Assembly (NCBI GenBank): GCA_017404205.1
Contig: JAFRCV010000006.1
Span: 1-64,000, forward strand
Length of the DNA stretch: 64,000 bases
Origin: Erysipelotrichaceae bacterium
GTDB taxonomy: Bacteria > Bacillota_I > Bacilli_A > Erysipelotrichales > Erysipelotrichaceae
Direction: 5' to 3'
The notes beneath the pieces are model-generated. The model saw only the letters and a list, made by a program, of their open reading frames with translations. It ran no database searches and had not been told where the DNA came from. The number at the start of each line of letters is the position of its first letter. Positions within the stretch are counted from its first letter, which is position 1. The translations under genes and the position numbers were made by a program. Below, one piece after another: positions 36,546-45,941 of the stretch.

Positions 36546-36875
36546 ATGAAAGTATATAAAGTAAAAGTTAATGGTAAGGTTTATGAAGTTGAACTTGAAG
36601 CTGTAGAAGAAAGAAAAGAAGAAATTAAAGCTGATGCTTTAAAATCTACAAACAATGTAGATGGCAAAAACATTGTAGCTCCAATTGCTGGCAAAGTTGT
36701 TGATGTTAAAGTAAAAGTTGGCGATGTTGTTAAAGAAGGCCAAACAGTTGCCGTTATTGAAGCGATGAAATTAGAAAACGAAATTCAATCACAATTTGCT
36801 GGCAAAGTTGTTGATGTAAGAGTTAATAAAGGTTCTGCTGTTAATAATAAGGACGTATTAATCGTCTTAGGATAA
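36546..36875 (+). CDS. Biotin carboxyl carrier protein of oxaloacetate decarboxylase
   Basis: The 109-residue protein ends in a biotinyl-lipoyl domain with the biotinylation motif VIEAMKLENEIQ, where the Lys of EAMK is biotinylated by the BirA encoded downstream. A short N-terminal part and a Lys/Glu-rich linker precede it. It carries CO2 from OadA to OadB. The carrier is an independent subunit here rather than fused to OadA. Confidence 0.92.
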   Translation: MKVYKVKVNGKVYEVELEAVEERKEEIKADALKSTNNVDGKNIVAPIAGKVVDVKVKVGDVVKEGQTVAVIEAMKLENEIQSQFAGKVVDVRVNKGSAVNNKDVLIVLG

Positions 36876-36879
36876 TAAT

Positions 36880-38049
36880 ATGAATATATTAGATTTCTTA
36901 ACTGAATTCTTTAAATCGACAGGCATCTATTCAATTTGTAATGGCAGTTGGCAAAATCTATTGATGGTACTTGTTGGCTTATTATTCTTATATCTTGCTA
37001 TTAAAAAACAATTTGAACCATATTTATTAATTCCGATTTCTTTTGGAATGATATTAGTTAATTTATTCCCAGAGATTTATATTACATATGGCGCAAATGG
37101 TGAAGTGTTGCATCGTGGATTGTTAGGTGTTTTACACCTTGGTGTTGAATATGAACTATATCCTTGCTTAATATTTTTAGGCATTGGTGCAACAACTGAC
37201 TTTGGACCTTTAATTGCTAATAAAAAAACCATGCTACTTGGTGCTGCAGCACAAGTTGGAATCTTTGTTGCCTTCTTTGGAGCATTATTCTTAGGATTTA
37301 ATTTCTATGAGGCTGCTTCAATTGGCATTATTGGAGGTGCTGATGGGCCTACAGCGATACTAGTTTCAAATAAATTATTGGCATTATCTGGAACTGTAAG
37401 CAAATATGCTGCCCCAATTGCGTTGGCCGCTTATTCATACATGGCGTTAGTACCGGTTATCTTCCCACCAATTATTCGTCTTTTTACAAGCAAAAAAGAA
37501 AGACGTATCAAGATGGAACAATTAAGAGAAGTTTCTAAAACAGAAAAGATTTTATTTCCAATAATTGTCACGATTGTTGTTTCATTAATTGTACCTACAG
37601 CTACTCCACTAGTGGGTTGCTTAATGCTTGGCAATTTAATTAAAGAAGTTGGTGTTGTTCCTAATTTATTAAACACAATCGCTAATTCATTGTTATATAT
37701 TTGTACAATTTTACTTGGCTTATCTGTTGGCGCAACTTCTATTGGAAGTTCATTCTTAACTATTCAAACATTATCAATATTTGCACTTGGTATTATAGCC
37801 TTTATTGTTGCGGCAATATTTGGAATACTTGGTGGCAAATTAATGTGTTTATTTACTAAAGGTAAAGTTAATCCAATGATTGGTGCTGCTGGTGTATCAG
37901 CTGTGCCAATGGCAGCTAGAGTTGTTCAAAAAGAAGGACAAAGAGAAGATCCATCAAACTTCTTGTTGATGCATGCAATGGGACCAAATGTTGCAGGCGT
38001 TATCGGATCAGCAATTGCTGCTGGTATATTACTTGCTATCTTTGCATAA
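36880..38049 (+). CDS. oadB: Na+-translocating oxaloacetate decarboxylase beta subunit
   Basis: The 389-residue membrane protein decarboxylates carboxybiotin and pumps Na+ out. Family signatures are FLGIGATTDFGPLIANKKTMLLGAAAQVGIF, GIIGGADGPTAI, and GAAGVSAVPMAARVVQKEGQREDPSNFLLMHAMGPNVAGVIGSA (quoted as region about 340-385). It starts four bases after the carrier gene. The resulting Na+ gradient can energise MATE or other transporters. Confidence 0.95.
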   Translation: MNILDFLTEFFKSTGIYSICNGSWQNLLMVLVGLLFLYLAIKKQFEPYLLIPISFGMILVNLFPEIYITYGANGEVLHRGLLGVLHLGVEYELYPCLIFLGIGATTDFGPLIANKKTMLLGAAAQVGIFVAFFGALFLGFNFYEAASIGIIGGADGPTAILVSNKLLALSGTVSKYAAPIALAAYSYMALVPVIFPPIIRLFTSKKERRIKMEQLREVSKTEKILFPIIVTIVVSLIVPTATPLVGCLMLGNLIKEVGVVPNLLNTIANSLLYICTILLGLSVGATSIGSSFLTIQTLSIFALGIIAFIVAAIFGILGGKLMCLFTKGKVNPMIGAAGVSAVPMAARVVQKEGQREDPSNFLLMHAMGPNVAGVIGSAIAAGILLAIFA

Positions 38050-38050
38050 T

Positions 38051-38767
38051 ATGAAGACAATTCATTTTGATAATATCGACTCAACAAATACCTATCTTAA
38101 AAACAATTATCGTTTTTTAGAAAACATGACTTTTGTAAGTAGTGATTATCAAAGTGCAGGTAAGGGCAGGAATGCTCGCATATGGAAATCTGAAAAAGGG
38201 AAAAATCTATTGTTTTCCCTTTTATTAACTGATGATTATTTAATTCAACAATATAAAATAATATCAATATTAACATCTTTTTGTGTAATAAAAACATTAG
38301 AAGAGTATGATATACATAATCTAAGCATTAAGTGGCCGAATGATGTTTATGTCAATGATAAAAAAATATGTGGTATCTTATTAGAAGCAACCAGTAGCAG
38401 TAAACTTGATTGTTTAATTGTTGGTGTTGGAATTAATGTTAATCAAAAAGAATTTGAAGGTGATTATCTAAGAAAACCAACATCAATGATTAATGAATTA
38501 AATAAAGAAATAAATATTGAAGAATTAAAAATTAGATTATTTAAAACAATTGAAAATAATCTTAATAATATTGATGACGATTACTATTCAATTATAAAAG
38601 AATACGATTATTTAAAAGATAAAGAAGTATACGCTAATATTGATAATGAAAATAAAAAAATAAAAGTTTTAGGAATCAATAATGATTATTCATTAAAAAT
38701 TGAATATGACAATATAATTAGAGACATTGAAGCTGGTGAAATAAGTTTCCATAATGAAAAAGATTAG
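38051..38767 (+). CDS. birA: Biotin-protein ligase (monofunctional BirA)
   Basis: The 238-residue enzyme attaches biotin to the carrier protein via biotinyl-AMP. Visible are HFDNIDSTNTYL, SSDYQSAGKGRNARIWKSEKGKNLLFSLLL (biotin loop GKGRNAR), IKWPNDVYVNDKKICGILLEA and GVGINVN. The DNA-binding N-terminal domain of bifunctional BirA is absent. The ATG at 38051 directly follows the oadB stop and starts the conserved domain; an upstream in-frame start lies inside oadB. There is no ribosome binding site, so translation is probably coupled. Confidence 0.92.
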   Translation: MKTIHFDNIDSTNTYLKNNYRFLENMTFVSSDYQSAGKGRNARIWKSEKGKNLLFSLLLTDDYLIQQYKIISILTSFCVIKTLEEYDIHNLSIKWPNDVYVNDKKICGILLEATSSSKLDCLIVGVGINVNQKEFEGDYLRKPTSMINELNKEINIEELKIRLFKTIENNLNNIDDDYYSIIKEYDYLKDKEVYANIDNENKKIKVLGINNDYSLKIEYDNIIRDIEAGEISFHNEKD

Positions 38768-38789
38768 TTACTTGGCAACTAATCTTTTT
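38757..38789. terminator. Bidirectional terminator shared by birA and pepT
   Basis: A 13-bp perfect stem (AAAAAGATTAGTT with AACTAATCTTTTT) around a seven-base loop overlaps the last codons of both convergent genes. Confidence 0.9.
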
Positions 38790-39976
38790 AATATCTCACT
38801 CATTATCTTCATTTCCTCAATAACCGCAAATTCATAGCGGCCATGATAATTGCGACCACCTGTTCCAAGATTTGGACAAGGAAGTCCCATATAGGTTATA
38901 GTTGCACCATCGGTTCCTCCTCTAATTGGTGAAGAAGTAGGTTCAAGGCCAAGTTCACTAATAATCTTTTTTACATCATCAATAATTTCCATATGAGGTA
39001 GAATCAATTCTTTCATATTTGAATAAGAGTCTTTAATAGTTACTTTAACAGTATCAGGACCATATTTTTCATTCAGAATCCTTGAAGCTTCGTAGAAATC
39101 TTCCTTTTGTCTATTTAAGATATCTTTGTCATGATTCCTTAAGATATATTCCATCTTACAATTTTCAACATCACCATTAATGTTTGTAAGGTGGTTAAAT
39201 CCTTCATAATCCTTTGTGTATTCAGGGCGTTCCTTTTTAGGCAAGCGAGTATTAAATTCCATCGCTACAATTGAAGCATTAATCATGCGGTCCTTAGCAG
39301 AACCTGGATGAACTGATAAACCATGAATCTCAACAACAGCACTAGCAGCATTGAAATTCTCATATTCAACATCATTAACTGCGCCGCCATCAACAGTATA
39401 TGCATAATCAGCATCAAATTCTTTAATGTCGAAATTCATTGCGCCTTCACCAATTTCTTCATCAGGGGTAAAGGCAATAGAGATACCGCAGTGTTTGTAT
39501 TCAGGGTGTTCATGTAGATATTGAAGCATATCCATTATTTCAGCGATGCCTGCTTTATCATCTGCGCCTAATAATGAATTGCCATCAGTTACAATTAAAG
39601 TTTTGCCAACGACAAGTTTTAAATTAGAAAAATGTTCTGGTGAAAGAATGATATTCTTTTCTTTATTTAAAATAATATCTTTTCCATCATAATTTTCAAT
39701 TATTTGAGGATTACAATTTTTACCACTCATCTGTTCAGAAGTGTCCATGTGTGATATAAAACCAATTTTTTTATTTGTATCAGTGTTGGCTTTTAAATGA
39801 CCATAAACAATGCACTTATCATTTACATAAGCATCTTCAACACCAATTTCTTTTAATTCTTTTACTAGCAAGTTAGCCAAATCATATTGTTTCATTGTAC
39901 TAGGTGTTGTATGTGTATTTGAATCTGATTCTGTGTCAATTTTACAATAGTTGATAAATCTTTCTATTAGCTCCAT
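38768..39976 (-). CDS. pepT: Peptidase T (tripeptide aminopeptidase)
   Basis: The 402-residue M20B zinc peptidase removes the N-terminal residue of tripeptides. Motifs are IGFISHMDTS, SLLGADDKAGIAEIMDML, AFTPDEEIGEGAMNF, YTVDGG and SSPIRGGTDGATITYMGLPCPNLGTGG. It would degrade peptides brought in by the Opp system. AAGGTAGG upstream of the ATG can act as ribosome binding site. Confidence 0.95.
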   Translation of the reverse strand: MELIERFINYCKIDTESDSNTHTTPSTMKQYDLANLLVKELKEIGVEDAYVNDKCIVYGHLKANTDTNKKIGFISHMDTSEQMSGKNCNPQIIENYDGKDIILNKEKNIILSPEHFSNLKLVVGKTLIVTDGNSLLGADDKAGIAEIMDMLQYLHEHPEYKHCGISIAFTPDEEIGEGAMNFDIKEFDADYAYTVDGGAVNDVEYENFNAASAVVEIHGLSVHPGSAKDRMINASIVAMEFNTRLPKKERPEYTKDYEGFNHLTNINGDVENCKMEYILRNHDKDILNRQKEDFYEASRILNEKYGPDTVKVTIKDSYSNMKELILPHMEIIDDVKKIISELGLEPTSSPIRGGTDGATITYMGLPCPNLGTGGRNYHGRYEFAVIEEMKIMSEILKRLVAK

Positions 39977-40018
39977 ATTAGTACCTACCTTGCCTATATT
40001 ATAGATTATAATAATGGT

Positions 40019-40714
40019 GTGAAAAAAGAAGAGTTTTTAAATAAATTAGAAGAAAATGGATTATTCTTAAACAAAAAACAAATTGAGCAGTTAGACAATT
40101 ATGCTTCATTTTTAAAAGAATACAATCAAAAAATTAATTTAACAGCAATTGATGAATATGAAGAGGTATTAGATAAACATTTTTATGATTCACTTATTGG
40201 TTTTTTTGAGATTGATAAGAAAGCTAGTTTAGCTGATGTTGGTACAGGAGCTGGTTTTCCAGGCGTTGTACTAAAGATTTGTTTCCCAGAATTAAAAGTT
40301 AGTTTGATAGAACCATTAAAGAAAAGATGTATTTTCTTAGAAGAATTAATCAATAAATTAGGATTAAAAGATATCGAAGTAATTAATCAAAGATCAGAAG
40401 ATATTGTCAAAGAACACATCAAATATGATTATGTAACCGCAAGAGCTGTCAGTAATTTGCGCATACTAATTGAAATATGTGGTGGCCTAGTAAGAAAAGG
40501 CGGATATTTCATAGCTTTAAAGGGCGCTAATGGAATAAATGAGTTGTTAGAAGCTGATAAAGCAATTAAAACAATGGGCTTTAGCTTAAAAGAAACAAAA
40601 GAAGCAGCCATTTTTGATGGTTCTAAAAGAGTCATTATCTATTTGCATAAAGATAAGGATAGCCCTAAAGCATTTCCTAGAAAATATAGTATAATTAAGC
40701 AGAAGCCTCTATGA
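40019..40714 (+). CDS. rsmG: 16S rRNA (guanine527-N7) methyltransferase
   Basis: The 231-residue SAM methyltransferase shows LTAIDEYEEVLDKHFYDSL, LADVGTGAGFPGVVLKI (SAM-binding) and YDYVTARAVSNLRILIE. It starts with GTG at 40019, exactly six bases after a consensus TATAAT (40007-40012), without a ribosome binding site, so the transcript is leaderless. It leads the rsmG-noc-soj-spo0J order typical of origin-proximal Firmicutes DNA and overlaps noc by four bases. Confidence 0.94.
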   Translation: MKKEEFLNKLEENGLFLNKKQIEQLDNYASFLKEYNQKINLTAIDEYEEVLDKHFYDSLIGFFEIDKKASLADVGTGAGFPGVVLKICFPELKVSLIEPLKKRCIFLEELINKLGLKDIEVINQRSEDIVKEHIKYDYVTARAVSNLRILIEICGGLVRKGGYFIALKGANGINELLEADKAIKTMGFSLKETKEAAIFDGSKRVIIYLHKDKDSPKAFPRKYSIIKQKPL

Positions 40715-41460
40715 GTGAAGTTGTTAAGATCAAGTTAAACAATATTGTTCCAAATAAAAGCCAACCACGTTTGGATTTTTATGATGAAACAATCGAAAGC
40801 TTGGCAGAAAGCATCAAAGAAAATGGTCTTTTGCAACCAATTAGCGTAAGAAAACAAGGAAGCAAATATGAACTTATAGCAGGTGAAAGAAGATATAGAG
40901 CATGCTTGTTACTTAAAAGAAAAGAAATAGAAGCTATTGTTTACGATATAGATGATGAACAAAGTGCAACTTTATCACTAATTGAAAATTTGCAAAGAGA
41001 AGATTTAAATGCAATTGAAGAAGCTTTGGCTATGCAAAGAATAATGAGACAAGAGGACATAACTCAAGTTGAGCTTGCTGAAAGACTCGGCTATAAACAA
41101 TCGACAGTCGCAAATAAATTAAGACTATTAAAATTGCCCGAATATGTACAAAACGCAATTGGGCATAGAACTATTTGCGAAAGGCAGGCTCGAGCATTAT
41201 TAAAAGTACCAGAAGATAAAATTGAAGAAGTTTTCTTAACAATAGCGAATCGTGGCTATACGGTAGCCAAAAGCGAAGAATATATTAATTCAATACTTGA
41301 AAAGAACAAACATCAAAAAGGCTTATCAGGTAATGCTCAAATTGGCATCAATACTATTAAACAAGCATTTGAAATATGTAAGAAATCAGGACTAGATGCT
41401 GATTTACAATTAAGAGAAACAAGTGACAACATAAAAATTACAATAAAGATAAATAAATAG
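40711..41460 (+). CDS. noc: ParB-family nucleoid occlusion protein
   Basis: The 249-residue protein has the ParB N-terminal CTPase motifs ([57 protein letters not shown]). A helix-turn-helix follows ([24 protein letters not shown]). It is the upstream ParB copy next to rsmG, the usual place of Noc, which blocks division over the nucleoid. Distinguishing Noc from a second Spo0J rests on this synteny. Confidence 0.85.
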   Translation: MSEVVKIKLNNIVPNKSQPRLDFYDETIESLAESIKENGLLQPISVRKQGSKYELIAGERRYRACLLLKRKEIEAIVYDIDDEQSATLSLIENLQREDLNAIEEALAMQRIMRQEDITQVELAERLGYKQSTVANKLRLLKLPEYVQNAIGHRTICERQARALLKVPEDKIEEVFLTIANRGYTVAKSEEYINSILEKNKHQKGLSGNAQIGINTIKQAFEICKKSGLDADLQLRETSDNIKITIKINK

Positions 41461-41468
41461 GTGACTTT

Positions 41469-42245
41469 ATGGCAAAAATAATCGCAATGGCAAACCAAAA
41501 AGGTGGAGTTGGTAAAACTACCACAGCAATAAATTTAGCAGCTGGCTTAGCTTATCTAAGCAAGAAAGTTTTATTAATTGATTTTGATCCTCAAGGAAAT
41601 TCGACTCAAGGCGTTGGTTTTGAATTAGGCAATAATGACCTTAGCGTCTATGATGCTTTATTGAATGATGTTGATATTAAAGAATGCATTAGAACTTTAA
41701 AAAGACCACCACTTGATTTACTTCCAGCAAATATTAATTTAGCTGGTGCTGATTTAGAAATAGCTAATATTAAAGAAAATCGTGAACAGCTTTTAAATAG
41801 AATATTAGATAAAGTAAAAGATGAATATGAATATATAATTATTGATTGTCCACCTTCTCTTGGTTTATTAAATACCAACGCATTAACTGCTGCTGATTCA
41901 GTGTTGATACCAGTACAATGTGAATACTATGCTCTTGAAGGTGTAACACAACTTTTACAAACAATTAGATTAGTTCAAAAATTATTTAATCCTAAATTGA
42001 AGATAGAAGGTGTTTTATTAACAATGTATGATGCAAGAACAAATCTATCTGCTGAAGTTGCTCAAGAAGTTCACAAGCACTTTAAAGAAAAAACATACAA
42101 TGTTCATATTCCAAGAAATATTAAATTGTCAGAAGCGCCTTCTGTTGGCAAATCTATTTATGATTACGATATGAATTGCGAAGGTTCAAGAGCATATGTT
42201 GCTTTAACTAAGGAAGTAATTGATAACAACAAAGAAGGAGAATAA
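41469..42245 (+). CDS. soj: Chromosome partitioning ATPase Soj/ParA
   Basis: The 258-residue protein has a deviant Walker A ([17 protein letters not shown]), a Walker B-like [13 protein letters not shown] and [13 protein letters not shown], the standard ParA set. With Spo0J it controls origin segregation and replication initiation. GTGACTTT upstream offers only a weak ribosome binding site. Confidence 0.95.
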   Translation: MAKIIAMANQKGGVGKTTTAINLAAGLAYLSKKVLLIDFDPQGNSTQGVGFELGNNDLSVYDALLNDVDIKECIRTLKRPPLDLLPANINLAGADLEIANIKENREQLLNRILDKVKDEYEYIIIDCPPSLGLLNTNALTAADSVLIPVQCEYYALEGVTQLLQTIRLVQKLFNPKLKIEGVLLTMYDARTNLSAEVAQEVHKHFKEKTYNVHIPRNIKLSEAPSVGKSIYDYDMNCEGSRAYVALTKEVIDNNKEGE

Positions 42246-42246
42246 G

Positions 42247-43107
42247 ATGGCCGAAAAAAGAAAATTAGGTAAAGGACTTAATTCAATCTTCGGGGATGTT
42301 GATTCAGTATTAGAAGAAATAAACAATGGCGAAAAGGAAATTAAGGGTGATAAAATTGGAATCAAAATATCTGACATTAGACCAAATCCATATCAACCAA
42401 GAAAAGTCTTTGCTGAAGAAGCATTAAAAGAATTGTCTGAATCAATTAAACAAAGAGGAGTATTTCAACCAATATTAGTTCGCAAATCATTAAAAGGTTA
42501 TGAACTAATCGCTGGCGAAAGAAGATTAAAAGCTTCTAAGATGGCTGGCTTGAAAGAAATTCCAGCTGTTGTTGTTGAATTTGATGATAAAGATATGATG
42601 GAAGTATCTCTGCTTGAGAACATTCAAAGAGAAGACCTCAATCCAATAGAAGAAGCCGAAGCTTACAATCAATTAATTGAAAAACTAAATTATACACAAG
42701 AAGAATTAGCGAACAGAATTTCTAAATCAAGAACTTATGTCACTAATACACTTCGTTTATTAAAACTTCCAAAGAAAGTTCAAGATTTATTGGTTACAAA
42801 TAAAATAACTTATGGTCATGCTCGTGCACTATTAGCATTAACTGATGAAGATAAAATGCTCGAATTGGCAAATCGTGTCGTCAAAGAATCATTGACAGTA
42901 AGAGATATAGAAAAGTTAGTTAATCAAAAGCCAAAGAAAGAGAAAACAAAAAAAGAAGATCCATATCTAGAAAGTCTTCGCCACAGCTTGGAAAACAAGT
43001 TATCAACAAAAGTTGAACTTGATAATAAAAAAGTCACAATACATTATACAGATACTGATGACTTGAATAGAATATTGGAAATCATAAATTGTCTTGAAGG
43101 AGAATAA
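42247..43107 (+). CDS. spo0J: Chromosome partitioning protein Spo0J/ParB
   Basis: The 286-residue protein opens with KRKLGKGLNSIFGD, the typical Spo0J N-terminal Soj-interacting stretch. ParB motifs follow (RPNPYQPRKVF, LIAGERRLKASKMAGL, SLLENIQREDLNPIEEA), then a helix-turn-helix and a C-terminal dimerisation region. The ATG at 42247 is preferred because AGAAGGAG precedes it and it gives the conserved N terminus. It would bind parS sites; none were recognised in this window. Confidence 0.95.
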   Translation: MAEKRKLGKGLNSIFGDVDSVLEEINNGEKEIKGDKIGIKISDIRPNPYQPRKVFAEEALKELSESIKQRGVFQPILVRKSLKGYELIAGERRLKASKMAGLKEIPAVVVEFDDKDMMEVSLLENIQREDLNPIEEAEAYNQLIEKLNYTQEELANRISKSRTYVTNTLRLLKLPKKVQDLLVTNKITYGHARALLALTDEDKMLELANRVVKESLTVRDIEKLVNQKPKKEKTKKEDPYLESLRHSLENKLSTKVELDNKKVTIHYTDTDDLNRILEIINCLEGE

Positions 43108-43110
43108 AAA

Positions 43111-44280
43111 ATGTCTGAAAAGAAAGAAGAAAAAATTGTCTTAACATTAGGGGACGAAACACAAGAAACAGTAGAAACACCGCTTGTAGAAGCAGAAAAA
43201 GAAACTATTAGTGAAGAAAAATTGAGAGAAGTTCGTGTTGATTCATCAAATCTAACTGAAGAAGAAAAACAAATGGTAAAAGATTTCTCTAAACAAATTG
43301 ATATCACTAAAGCAAATGCTGTTCTTCAATACGGTAGTGCTGCACAAAACAAGGTAGCTGATTTCTCAGAAACTACATTAAAGAATGTAAGAACAAAGGA
43401 CCTTGATAGTGTTGGCGATACTCTTGAAGATTTAGTCAAAGAACTTAAAGGTTTTAATGTGAATGAAAAAGATGGCTTCTTTGAGAAATTATTTAAAAGA
43501 GGTGCTAACGCTGTTCAAAACATGAAGATTAAATATGACAGCGCAGAGAAGAATGTTGAAAAAATCGTTAAGATTCTTGAAGATCATCAAGTTACATTAT
43601 TAAAAGACATTTCTTTACTAGATCAACTTTATGAAAAGAATGTTGTCAATATTAAAGAATTAACAATGTACATCTTGGCTGGATATGAAAAGCTTGATGA
43701 AATCAAAGCTAATGAAATGCCTGCATTATTAAAGAAAGCACAAGAAACAGGCGATCCTGAAGATGCGCAAAAAGCTAATGACTTAAGTAATGCTATTAAT
43801 CGTTTTGAAAAGAAATTGCATGATCTTGAACTAACAAGAATGGTTTCAATTCAAATGGGACCACAAATTAGATTAGTTCAAAATAACGACACATTAATGG
43901 TTGAAAAGATTCAATCAACATTGGTAAACACTATTCCATTATGGAAATCACAAATGTTGATTGCACTAGGTATTTCACATTCTAAAGAAGCTGCTAAAGC
44001 TCAAAATGAAGTTACTGAAATGACCAATAGAATGCTTAAAGAAAATGCTGAAAACTTAAAGCAAGCTACTATTGAAACAGCTAAAGAATCTGAAAGAGGC
44101 ATTGTTGATATTGAAACTTTAACTGAAACTAATAAGAAACTTATTGAAACACTTGAAGAAGTTCAAAGAATTCAAAAAGAAGGCAGAGAAAAAAGAGCTG
44201 CTGCTCAAATTGAATTACGTAAGATTGAAAATGAGCTTCACGATAAATTAACTGATGTAAAAGATTCGTTAGTTAAATAA
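43111..44280 (+). CDS. TelA-family toxic anion resistance protein
   Basis: The 389-residue, strongly helical protein has TelA signatures (MVSIQMGPQIRLVQNNDTLMVEKIQSTLVNTIPLWKSQM, quoted as region about 250-290). Charged N- and C-terminal coiled-coil stretches flank them. Members were first linked to tellurite resistance, but the cellular role is unclear. It directly follows spo0J and is the last gene before a terminator, so it is probably expressed with the partition genes. Confidence 0.85.
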   Translation: MSEKKEEKIVLTLGDETQETVETPLVEAEKETISEEKLREVRVDSSNLTEEEKQMVKDFSKQIDITKANAVLQYGSAAQNKVADFSETTLKNVRTKDLDSVGDTLEDLVKELKGFNVNEKDGFFEKLFKRGANAVQNMKIKYDSAEKNVEKIVKILEDHQVTLLKDISLLDQLYEKNVVNIKELTMYILAGYEKLDEIKANEMPALLKKAQETGDPEDAQKANDLSNAINRFEKKLHDLELTRMVSIQMGPQIRLVQNNDTLMVEKIQSTLVNTIPLWKSQMLIALGISHSKEAAKAQNEVTEMTNRMLKENAENLKQATIETAKESERGIVDIETLTETNKKLIETLEEVQRIQKEGREKRAAAQIELRKIENELHDKLTDVKDSLVK

Positions 44281-44296
44281 CAATTAGATATGTTTC

Positions 44297-44327
44297 AACG
44301 CTATTCGTTAACGCGGATGGCGTTTTA
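44297..44327 (+). terminator. Terminator after the partition operon
   Basis: AACGCTATTCG pairs with CGGATGGCGTT (two G-T pairs) around a six-base loop, then TTTTA. Confidence 0.75.
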
Positions 44328-44341
44328 TTGTAGGAGAACAA

Positions 44342-44911
44342 ATGAAGTGGCAATTTGATGATGAATTAAAACAAAGAAAAATAAGACTGATTAATGATGG
44401 TTATGATGCCTATTGTCTTTTTTCTTTGCCAGGATTAGAAACGCAAATTGCTGAAGAAATTAATAACAACTATGAATATTGTTTAGCCACACCTCTAACA
44501 AAAATGTCGCATCGTTCAAGAAATGGATTTAAATATGATGTTCAAGAAGTGATGATAGGCGGTTATGTTTTCTTATTCCTTGAAAAAGGAAGAGATGTCT
44601 TTAAAATACGTAGTGCAAAAAATTATTTTAAGATACTTAGCTATAAAAATGATAACGGAAAATTATATGGCAAAGATTTAGAATATGCCAATTGGGTTCT
44701 AGATATTGAAGGCTTCTTAAGCGTTAGTGATGCAATAAATATTAATGGTCGTATCAAGATAGTAAATGGTCCATTAAAAAATATGGAAGGATCAATCGTT
44801 GAATACTCAAGAAGAAATCGTAATTGTTGTATTGAAATTGATTTGTTAGGCCAAAAAATTAGAACATGGTTACCATTTGATTGGGTTGATGCAGAAGTCA
44901 AAGCCTTATAA
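44342..44911 (+). CDS. NusG-family antiterminator, LoaP-like
   Basis: The 189-residue protein has an NGN-like N-terminal domain (YDAYCLFSLPGLETQIAEEI, IGGYVFLFLEKG) and a C-terminal KOW domain (IKIVNGPLKNMEGSIVEYSRRN). It is shorter and more divergent than housekeeping NusG. LoaP-type paralogues act on long polysaccharide or biosynthetic operons, and envelope sugar genes lie nearby (45.9-49.7 kb), though not in the same transcript. TAGGAGAA precedes the ATG. The 3' end overlaps the convergent hydrolase by six bases. Confidence 0.72.
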   Translation: MKWQFDDELKQRKIRLINDGYDAYCLFSLPGLETQIAEEINNNYEYCLATPLTKMSHRSRNGFKYDVQEVMIGGYVFLFLEKGRDVFKIRSAKNYFKILSYKNDNGKLYGKDLEYANWVLDIEGFLSVSDAININGRIKIVNGPLKNMEGSIVEYSRRNRNCCIEIDLLGQKIRTWLPFDWVDAEVKAL

Positions 44912-45829
44912 ATTATTGACTTTATCAATTAATGAACTGAATTTACTTTCATAAGCTACCTTATCTACAAGGTAGCTTTTACAATGGCTAGCATTATTCA
45001 CCACTAAGATATCCTTTTCACCTTTGACGTTATCATATAAGTTATAGACATTTTTTGTAGGCACCATTAAATCTTTATCGCCATGTATTAATAAAACTAT
45101 ACCATTAAATTTTTGAATTTCTTCAATTGGCTTAATATCTTTTAAAGAGTATTTAGCAAATATTTTTAAATATGTATTATAAAAAACTATTAATGGAAAA
45201 CTTGGCGCATTATAATATCTTCTGATTTGGTTAGACATCTCTTCATAAGCGTTTGAAAAAGAACTGTCTGAACAAATTCCTTTTACTTCAAAAGGAAGCT
45301 CCTTATTGCCAACAGCGTTAATAACTGTAGCTGCGCCCATTGATAGACCATATAAGATTATTTTTTCTTGCTTTAAATTATTTACTAAATATTTAGCCCA
45401 TTCTACGACATCTTTACTATCTAGTATTGAAAACCCTGTATAAATTCCTTCAGATTTGCCATAACTACGATTATCAAGCACTAAAATATTGTAGCCAGAT
45501 TCACATAAAAATTTTATAGTCATTCCAAAGTCATCAAGACCTGTTTTAGTTTTAAAACCATGTACACAAATTATAGTTCTATTTAGATATTTATTGCCCT
45601 CAATGAAAATACCTCTAAGTTTTAAATTATCGTTAGTTTCTATATAGATATCTTTAGTGTCCTTATTCTCGAATAACCACTTTGTTCCAAGCTCATTAGC
45701 TTCAACATAACTTTTATTTGCTTTTAAGATAAAAAGCTTATTTTTATTTGTGAAAAGGGCAGTAAATAATATATAGGCAATAATTGAATATATTACAAAA
45801 ATGCTAAACAATATAATAACAATAACCAT
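44906..45829 (-). CDS. Membrane-anchored alpha/beta hydrolase
   Basis: The 307-residue protein starts with a transmembrane helix (VIVIILFSIFVIYSIIAYILFTALF). An alpha/beta-hydrolase domain follows with ICVHGFKTKTG, nucleophile GLSMGA, Asp in IHGDKDLMVP and His in ASHCKSY. It resembles BAAT/YqkD-type serine hydrolases. TATCAT (45836-45841, minus strand) lies six bases before the ATG with no ribosome binding site. Divergent from the HTH-dehydrogenase gene across a 33-bp palindrome. Substrate unknown. Confidence 0.82.
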   Translation of the reverse strand: MVIVIILFSIFVIYSIIAYILFTALFTNKNKLFILKANKSYVEANELGTKWLFENKDTKDIYIETNDNLKLRGIFIEGNKYLNRTIICVHGFKTKTGLDDFGMTIKFLCESGYNILVLDNRSYGKSEGIYTGFSILDSKDVVEWAKYLVNNLKQEKIILYGLSMGAATVINAVGNKELPFEVKGICSDSSFSNAYEEMSNQIRRYYNAPSFPLIVFYNTYLKIFAKYSLKDIKPIEEIQKFNGIVLLIHGDKDLMVPTKNVYNLYDNVKGEKDILVVNNASHCKSYLVDKVAYESKFSSLIDKVNNL

Positions 45830-45854
45830 AGAAATATGATAACATTTTTTATTA

Positions 45855-45887
45855 ATTATTAATGTTCTAAATTAGAACATTAATAAT
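45855..45887. promoter_or_regulatory. 33-bp perfect palindrome (16-1-16) in the divergent hydrolase/ugd region
   Basis: TTAATGTTCTAA and TTAGAACATTAA are the inner arms around a single A (45871), and symmetry extends to 16 bases each side. It lies between divergently oriented genes, 26 bases upstream of the hydrolase start and 54 upstream of the HTH-dehydrogenase, so an operator is more likely than a terminator. Confidence 0.7.
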
Positions 45888-45941
45888 GAAATATTGAATT
45901 GCGATGTTATATTGAGTAACATTATATATAGAGGCAGTATT

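Noticed and set aside
42220-42246. Earlier in-frame start for Spo0J overlapping soj
   Set aside because: The ATG at 42247 has the ribosome binding site and gives the conserved KRKLGKGL N terminus.
40019-43107. parS or Noc-binding sites within the partition genes
   Set aside because: No sequence close to TGTTTCACGTGAAACA or to the Noc consensus was seen by eye; TTTCAC words at 14035 and 60770 are not palindromic.
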